A DNA stretch of 64,000 nt from the NCBI RefSeq assembly GCF_000143415.4, contig NW_003314390.1, forward strand, positions 148,973-212,972, read 5' to 3'. The notes under the pieces are model-generated. The model saw only the letters and a program-made list of their open reading frames with translations, was not told the DNA's origin and did no database searches. The position numbers and the translations under genes were made by a program. Position 1 is the first letter of the stretch. Every line of letters begins with the position of its first letter. This document shows positions 57,200 through 64,000 of the stretch, in pieces. The DNA is from Selaginella moellendorffii. Lineage: Eukaryota > Streptophyta > Lycopodiopsida > Selaginellales > Selaginellaceae.

Positions 57200-57714
57200 A
57201 GTTTAGTTTAGTTTAGGCACCTAGGCACAAGCACGGGGCAACAACGAGAGAATTGATATTTTAGGGTTTTGAGGAGGTTCTATCTTGATAGTGAAGTTTC
57301 GCGCGATTGATCGCTGGTAGGGAGGATAAGAGCACAATCTATAGGGATTTATAGGCGATGGATCGCGGTCTAGAGCCGCGATTGGTGTTCTTGGGGTTTT
57401 GGAGTGATTCGAAGCCGCATTTTGCCGATCGGCACGATATTTCGAGATGGATCGCGATACAGAATCTCCGTTTTTGTTGCTTTGTCCTGGAAAATAGGAA
57501 AGCTCGTTTTGGAAACTCCACAAGTAAGTTTCGAACTCTTGCGTAGAGTGTTTTTGCTTGTTTGCTTGCGAGAGAGTTTCTTTTCTTCTCATCTCCTAAA
57601 GTAGCGCGGCAAAGAGCCCTTTTAAAAGTAGCACATTTCTCTTCGGGCCTCTCTTCCTTGTAGAATGGTTTCCAACAAATCTTTGTCTTTCTGGGTAGAA
57701 TGTTTCGTGCATCA
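57200..57714. other. Spacer between glycosyltransferase copies 2 and 3
   Basis: No gene recognised; short open frames only. Confidence 0.5.
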
Positions 57715-59052
57715 TGGCTGCCAGGCATTTGTTCTTTGCAACGATAATTCTTCTTGGGAACTAACTTCTCTTCACAGAAGCTCTTCTACCGTGGCTATTT
57801 CTGCGATCGTCATCTTAGGAGCTGCAGCAGCAGCAGCAGCACGACCAAAGTGGAGAATATGATGTTTGGGATCGGAGCAGGGTCACAGACCTGGGATCGC
57901 AGGAAGAACTACGTGAGGCTTTGGTGGCGGCCGAATCAAACGTGGTCTCGCTGGACAGCGCTGTGCGAGACATGCACGATGGATCGCTACCTCCGCTCCA
58001 AGTCGTCGACAACAACGAGCTTTTGAGAAACTTCACCTTGACGGGCCAGCAGATGAAGGACCAGATTAGAGTCTCGAGGCTTCCTTCGGAGTTGTTCCGG
58101 CTCAAGTTTTTCGGGGTACGACGACACCTTCTTCGTCGTGGACAATCTCGCCCGAGTTCTCTCCAAGTACGATCACAGTTCTACTACATCGGTGCTTTTT
58201 CGGAGAGCCACTACCAGAGTGTAACAGGGTTCTCGACAAACATGGCTTTCGGGGGTGCTGGGATTGCACTGAGCTACTCACTTGTGAAAGCGCTCGAGAA
58301 AATGCAGGACGACTGCATTAGGAGGAACTATCACGTATGGGGTGTCGACGGCAAGCTACAAGCTTGCATGGCAGAACTTGGCGTGCCACTGACGTTGGAC
58401 AGAAGATTTCATCAGGTAAATGGCTGGCTGCTCGAGCTCCTTTTCAAACCTTTCGTGCTCTAGCAGATGGACATTCGTGGAGATGCTATCGGGTTGCTCG
58501 ACTCTCACCCGACTACTCCGTTGGTTTCATTGCACCACTTGGATACGGTCGATCCTATTTTTCCAGGAATGAATCGGATTCAAGCGTTGGCTCAGCTTTC
58601 GCTTGCCATTCGGGCTTGCCGTCTTACATCAGTCTTTTTGCTACAACGATGTCGACAACTGGACGCTGAAAGTGTATTGGGGATTCGTCGTGCAAGTCAA
58701 CCAGAGAGCTGGAGTATCCGTCCAGAACTTTTGTGGAGTGGTTTGGCTGTACTGCAGGTTCTTGCCTTAACTTGAAGACAAGAGAGATCGATCGCAGCGA
58801 TCCCTGCTTGAGCACCGTTTCATTCTTTATGCTCAACGTGAGCCAGGATGGTCTAGACAGCAACTATTTCAAGAGAACAGGCACAGGCAGCTGCGAAGAT
58901 AGAGATCCTTTGTCGCGCCTCGAGATAATTCGTGTAAGAAACCAGTACCGATTAAGTGCACTTTTCCCGTGTTTCTGTTTACTTATTTGTCTTTTACTTA
59001 GGCCTTAAGAAGACAATGCTGCAGTATTCGCAGCAAAATGAACATGAGTTAG
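57715..59052 (+). pseudogene. DUF604 glycosyltransferase pseudogene (copy 3)
   Basis: It begins at an ATG near 57715 (MAARHLFFATIILLGTN), with MMFGIGAGSQTWDRRKNYVR and LWWRP next. The reading frame then changes before RVSRLPSELFRL and again around the D-x-D region (the alternative frame gives GYDDTFFVVDNLARVLSKYD). It continues FYYIGAFSESHYQSVTGFST, AFGGAGIALSYSLVKALEK and GKLQACMAELGVPL, then after a short intron DIRGDAIGLLDSHPTTPLVS. Near the end NVSQDGLDSNYFKRTG precedes a last exon, 59002-59052, encoding ALRRQCCSIRSKMNMS and a stop. Three or more frameshifts make a full product impossible. Confidence 0.8.
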
Positions 59053-59149
59053 AGATCAAGGATTGTTGAAACGTTTTTTATTCCCTAACATGCTACCTTT
59101 CATGGTCACTTGCTTACGAAATGTCACTCTGCTGTGCAGGTGACGTAGT

Positions 59150-60536
59150 GGTATGTGATTCACACTAATCAGTGTGATCATGTCGACAACGTGTGACTCT
59201 ACTCTTACGGTAACTTCGAGTGAGTCGTTTTGTGGCTCCATGGATGTAACAAAGCTGTTCTCTTGTGCAGTTGGAATTACAGCTCTTGTAAGCTGCTACA
59301 CGATTATTACTCAGCATTCACAGTCACTTCTTCCAAGGAGTTTAGAGACTGGCAGCTTAGATGGCGTGACAAGTTTGGAAAACATCGTGTTTGGAATAGG
59401 AGCCAGCTCTCGTACTTGAGAACACAGGAAAAGATACATAAAGCTTTGGTGGAGAACAAACGAGCCGCGAGGTATTTTTTCACTTGACAGACGGGTACCT
59501 AACTCCTGTCAGAGTTTCCGACAACCCGAAGCTATCAGCAATGTTTAGAACCAGGGGGAAGCACATGAAGGATCACATTAGGATTACAAGGCTTCCGTCG
59601 GAGCTGTTCCGGTTGAACTTCTCTCGGGTGCATTGGTTCGTTCTCTCCGTCGACGCTTCTCTGAGAGTCATCACCAGAGTGTGCTGGGCTTCTCAACCAG
59701 CATGGCGTTCGGGGGAGCAGGAACTGCAATGAGTTACGCGCTGGTGGAAGCACTAGAGAAAATCCAGGACGATTGCATCAGAAGGAGCTATCATGTCTGG
59801 GGTGTCGATGGGAAGCTGCAAGCTTGCATGGCAGAGCTCGGTGTGCCATTGACAATTGAGAAAGGATTCCATCAGATAAGAGATCCGCCTCATTCCTAAT
59901 TATCAGTTCACTCATTTATCCTTTCTCCTAGACGGACTTGCACGGAGATGTTATAAGTTTCTTGGCTTCACATCCCCACTCTCCGCTGGTTAGTCTGCAT
60001 CACATGGACGGATTCAATCCAATATTTCCCGGGATGAGTCGAATGGAGGCGCTGGACCATCTCTCCACTGCAATCCAGTCGAATCCATCAGCTGTTCTTC
60101 AACAGTCGTTCTGCTACAACCAGGAGTTTCGCTGGAGCCTCAAAGTCGCGTGGGGTACGTTGTCCAAGTGAGCAGGGGCTTCATTTCTCCTAGAGACTTG
60201 GAGCAACTTTCGCTGACTGGCTGGGGTGCCGCTATCGTCCTTGCTTCAACTTTGGGACCAGGAATCCTTCTGGCGATCCTTGTGGACGTAGCATACGGTT
60301 TTTCATGGTTAACGGATACCTCAGAGGAAACAGTTCAAGCAAGTGTCCTCTAGCAAAGCTCGAGACGATACATATATGAACCTGAAACAGACACAGATCC
60401 GGGTAAGCCAGTGTGCCAACTTTGGTAACTGACTTTGTTTTGTGGCCATGCTCTTTGGGCTCCAAGGCAGCAATGTTGCAACATTCTAAATCCACACGAG
60501 CAGATAAAACATCATTTGGAAATAAAAGATTGTTAG
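59150..60536 (+). pseudogene. DUF604 glycosyltransferase pseudogene (copy 4)
   Basis: The N-terminal piece (59174-59419) ends SLENIVFGIGASSRT with a TGA where a Trp codon is expected (next EHRKRYIKLWWR). It then has HIRITRLPSELFRLNFSRVH, a deletion of the D-x-D region, FSESHHQSVLGFSTSMAFGG, YHVWGVDGKLQACMAELGVP and, after an intron, DLHGDVISFLASHPHSPLVS and SNPSAVLQQSFCYNQEF. The remnant C-terminus lies at 60459-60536 (APRQQCCNILNPHEQ and stop). Clearly related to copy 3 and likely derived by tandem duplication. Confidence 0.8.
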
Positions 60537-60589
60537 CTCGATGTATCAAATTGTTTTTGAGATCATTGTTGTAGCTTCATTTTGTTTTG

Positions 60590-61210
60590 CAGCTTCAGGT
60601 CGCAGTCTCTCTCACTGCTATTGCTTGCCTCACCAACGATGCTTCCCAACTCCTCCAGTTTGGTATTCTTTCAGCAAGGACATAGGTGGTCAACTGATCC
60701 AAGCAAGGTAAAGAGTCCTCTTTAACATTCTGATTCATTGGAAACACACACTTCTTTTCTCCTTTCTCTTCCAGGCCAGCTTGACGAAGAAGCCTGCAAA
60801 GTTGCCAAATGAAGTGGACCGATGCGCCATAGAGGTTGGACCAAGTTGGCGCTTCTCAGCATCCTTAGTGGGACTCGTTCAAGCAGCAGAAATGCCTTAT
60901 CAACTCTAATGACACTTGCTACCAAGGTGTTGTTTTAATCTATGTTGTGGACGTGCACTAGGCATAAATGTCAATTTATAATGTTTTTAAGGCATTTGCT
61001 TTTACTGCCAAACACAACATCCATGTAATTGTCAAAAACACTGGCCACAACTACATTGGACACAGTGACGGGAGAGGTGCTCTTAGCATCTGGGCTTACA
61101 ACCTCAAGACAATCAACTTCTCAGACAACTTTGAATGATTCCAGTGTCCATTCGACAACGAAGATGGCCAAGTGTCGGCCATGACTGTGGGAGCTAGCAT
61201 CCACTCCTAG
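60590..61210 (+). pseudogene. FAD-linked oxidoreductase (BBE/PCMH-type) remnant
   Basis: Plus strand 60991-61130 encodes AFAFTAKHNIHVIVKNTGHN followed by YIGHSDGRGALSIWAYNLKT. This is the FAD-binding segment of berberine-bridge-enzyme-like oxidases, which typically read KNTGHDY.G.S.GRG. A TGA stop follows and then the homologous VSAMTVGASIHS. Upstream, out-of-frame pieces such as SNDTCYQG fit the same family. There is no complete frame. Confidence 0.6.
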
Positions 61211-64000
61211 CATCTGTTTCTACTTTTGAACTTTAGGCAAAAACAAAGAAAATGGCTTCTTTGTCAGTCAAGAGTCAAGAGGTAAAAGCTATGTTAGCCT
61301 TCCAATGGTATCTGAATCCTTCTATTTCTTTCTTTTCTATGTAGCTTTATATTACAGAAACCTCACACAACTCACGCCAGGAGTGTAGAGCAGTACAAGG
61401 CTAGAAGCAGGAGAAAGTTTGAAAGTATTAAACTTTAGTAGTCATGTTTCTTTCTCATTTAGCTTTATTTGCTTTATTTCACAGGAACTAGCATACACAC
61501 CATGAAGTGTACTAGGAGTGAAGGTGCAGTACACAAGGCCAGGAGCGCATGCACAACAGCAAGCAGAGGAAGTGTAAGTAATAATTTATCAAATTTTACA
61601 TTTATGTCTTGAGTTTAAACTTCATAATTATGTTAGATGTGCCATATAAAAGGAAGACTACTTTCCCTAAACGATTTGAATATTGTGCAACTGAAGAAAA
61701 AAAAAAGAAAAAAGAAGGCATAATGCCAAAGCTTTTAATGTTCCATAAAAAAACTATCAGTTACCATGTTATAGATGCCATAAATAATCTGCTTCATTCT
61801 CTTTCCATTCTTATTTCTTATAAAAGACTTTCTATTTTTATTTGTTACATAGGGGCAAGCAATTGTGATGACATGTATGCAAGCATCAAAAGGTTTTTTT
61901 TGTCAATATCCTAAAGAGTGTGATTGGCCAAGTAGCACTCAACTCATTGATCAATTAGGCCTAGCAAGAATCCATTTTCATGAAAATGGTGAAATAAAGC
62001 TGAGTTGGAATAACAATGGAACAATGTTGGAATAATACAAGCACATAACAACAAATAAACAAGCAATTTCCAAGTTTTGTAGAATTGTTATAAATGTTAC
62101 ATTCATTAAACAAGGTCAAAATTTATAACAAAACTACAATATTAAAACATTATAACCTCTACACATTAGATTTGCAACATTGCGGTCTCTTATGTTAATG
62201 AGGGCTAGGTATGTTATATTTATCTTACTTTTTTCTCCGTTCTTTCCTTCTTGGATTTTTGTATATCAACCTTGGGCTAGATCACACAATAAGAGAGACT
62301 TGCTAGATCTTCTTAGTGCACTCTTGGACCTTAACACCACGGATCTGGACAAGGAATAACATAAACTTTGATGAATGACCTTAGAATTCATTTTGCTCCA
62401 TTTGCTCCATAGTGATTCTATTGATGAGTACATTATAAAGAGATAAACTATTGTAGAACTTATTATTCTTCTATAACTCACAGCAAGGCATATGGATAAA
62501 AGAAGACTTTGAAAAGGCTATTGAAGAAATCAAATGACATAGAATGAGTGAAAGGGCTATATATAAAAACAATACAACATTATAAGGTTATCACTGTCAA
62601 TTTGAAGAGCAGATGTTTGCAAAAACATAACAAAAAAGACCAAAAATTGTGTTCATATTTGAAAAAGAAGAATTCCTATAGAAATTACTTGAATTTTCCT
62701 TTAGAAGTTACTTAAAACTCATCAAGAAATCAAATATCCTATGAAGAAGGCAGATGCATGGAAGTAATAATTTTCTTTGCCTCTTGCAAATAAATAAATT
62801 TGTTTTTATATGAAACTACTAAAAGATCATGTAAAAAGGACTATTAAAGCACCACCTAAAGATCATATTCAAACTATAAATATTGGAAGTGAGTTATGCA
62901 AAGTTCATGAGCAAGTTTGTTGTAGATACATTCTACAAGAATATTATGAAGAATGCAAATGCATGGAAGTAATAGTTTTTTTTTGCCTTTTGCAAATAAA
63001 TAAATTTGTTTTTATATTAAACTACTAAAAGATCATGTAAAAAGGATTGTTAAAGTACTACCTAAAGATAAAGTTCATGAGCAAGTTTGTTGTGGATTGG
63101 GAGTATACACATATAAACAACCAAAGAAAACAATTTAAAATAATTCATAAGGGTTTAAATTTAGAGGGAAAAAGCTCATAAAAAAAAATGCACCCTTTTT
63201 TTTAATCAATTAAGAATTTTGGGATATTAAGGGCAAAAAGTCCAAATTCAATAGTTTACAATACACTAAATCCTCCTATGGCAAATGTTAGCTTTACAAT
63301 GTTCAAAAATAGTCTATACAATCAATTTATTCCACACTCAGTGAACTAATATGTAAACAAAGCCAAATAAAGTTCTATACTATTTTGACATACCAATAGT
63401 CTAACACAAAGGATATAATTCCCATGAAACTTAGTACTATATACTAAAATGGCATAAAGCTTAGTTTTATATACTAAAAGTTTGTTATCTACACGCTAGA
63501 GATGGTTAAAAAAGAAATGCACTCTTTTCTTCATAAAAGTAAGTAATCAATTGAAGTCAGCTGAAAGGCTTGGATAATCTTTTGAAATTTCATTGTGATG
63601 GGAATAGATAATTGCAATTATTGATTTTCAATGAGGAATTCCTAGTAAGCACAAGTCATCAGCTCGTGCTGACTACATCCCTACCTTTTGTACACACTGC
63701 TTGTCGTTTCTATCAATTGAATGATCTGGTGAAGTGTTCAAATTGTAACAATGTTAACAATTTACCGCTGGCAATGCTATGAGAAGTTTATTAAACCTTA
63801 TCAAGGAAGGAGAAAGCATAACAAAGTTTCCATAGGTAAACCTACAAAAAGATCATTAACACACATCTATAAATTGTAAACCACGAACATTATATTGTCC
63901 CCCAAGGGGCCATGCTCGAAGGCATGGCTAGCCAGGACATTCAATTTGGCTGCATACACTTGTGTAAGTGACTTTAGGCTTAAGTAATATTAGGTTGGAA
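61211..64000. other. AT-rich repeat DNA at the right edge
   Basis: No supportable gene. It includes a direct duplication of about 190 bp (62741-62940 and 62946-63100, sharing a TTGCAAATAAATAAATTTG core and an AAGTTCATGAGCAAGTTTG segment). It also holds the second copy of the dispersed repeat seen at 32511-32640 (here 63149-63260). Confidence 0.55.
63149..63260 (+). repeat. Dispersed AT-rich repeat, second copy
   Basis: It shares with 32511-32640 the ordered elements GGGTTYAAATWTAGAGGGAAA, TGCACCC followed by a T-run, AATCARTTAAG and a TTGGGATA-like segment. Both copies sit in gene-free AT-rich DNA about 30 kb apart. Confidence 0.6.

Noticed and set aside
1-64000. CRISPR arrays, bacterial operons or plasmid features
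   Set aside because: All recognisable genes are plant nuclear genes with spliceosomal introns; no spaced direct-repeat arrays were found.

Overview
This window looks like nuclear DNA of a lycophyte, most likely Selaginella. Its genes are plant genes (PsbQ, a CERK1-type LysM receptor kinase, COBRA-like, NOB1, Ycf20-like, PPR proteins, a DUF604 glycosyltransferase). Their introns are only about 45-75 bp with GT..AG ends. PPR and LTR-retroelement sequences are abundant.

Layout. 1-6000 is repeat DNA dominated by a 4 kb palindrome whose ~1.75 kb arms carry a GAGTCC/GACCCG/GAGATG hexamer satellite. 5990-11340 and 13110-19520 are two diverged copies of one segment. That segment carries Ty1/copia debris (gag zinc knuckle, reverse transcriptase, integrase, primer binding sites) and broken host-gene-like exons, including a run of near-identical short introns. 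A 221-aa orphan gene lies between the copies.

22.1-25.6 kb holds the most striking gene. It is one uninterrupted 820-codon frame that joins a complete S-adenosylmethionine decarboxylase to a complete ornithine decarboxylase, behind the tiny/small overlapping upstream reading frames typical of plant AdoMetDC mRNAs. A PPR gene converges on it (25.7-27.3 kb). 28-32 kb is a decayed copia element and 32-35 kb is AT-rich.

35.06-35.88 kb is a six-exon, N-terminally shortened IQM-like gene, followed by a decayed PPR fragment. 37.4-51.5 kb is a gene-dense block: an 11-exon coiled-coil protein (-), a LysM receptor-like kinase (+), PsbQ (+), a COBRA-like GPI protein (-) and NOB1 (+). 51.8-60.5 kb is a tandem DUF604 glycosyltransferase family with one intact member and three decayed ones, one carrying a small internal inversion. 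A five-frameshift PPR pseudogene and a Ycf20-like gene are embedded there, their start codons facing away from each other only 36 bp apart. The remainder is an FAD-oxidase remnant and AT-rich repeats.

The fused decarboxylase would supply both putrescine (ODC) and decarboxylated AdoMet (AdoMetDC), the two inputs for spermidine synthesis, from one mRNA. The upstream peptide is of the type known to repress AdoMetDC translation when polyamines are high, so ODC would come under the same control. Exon models were made by eye from splice signals and frame consistency; no alignment, expression data or database search was available.
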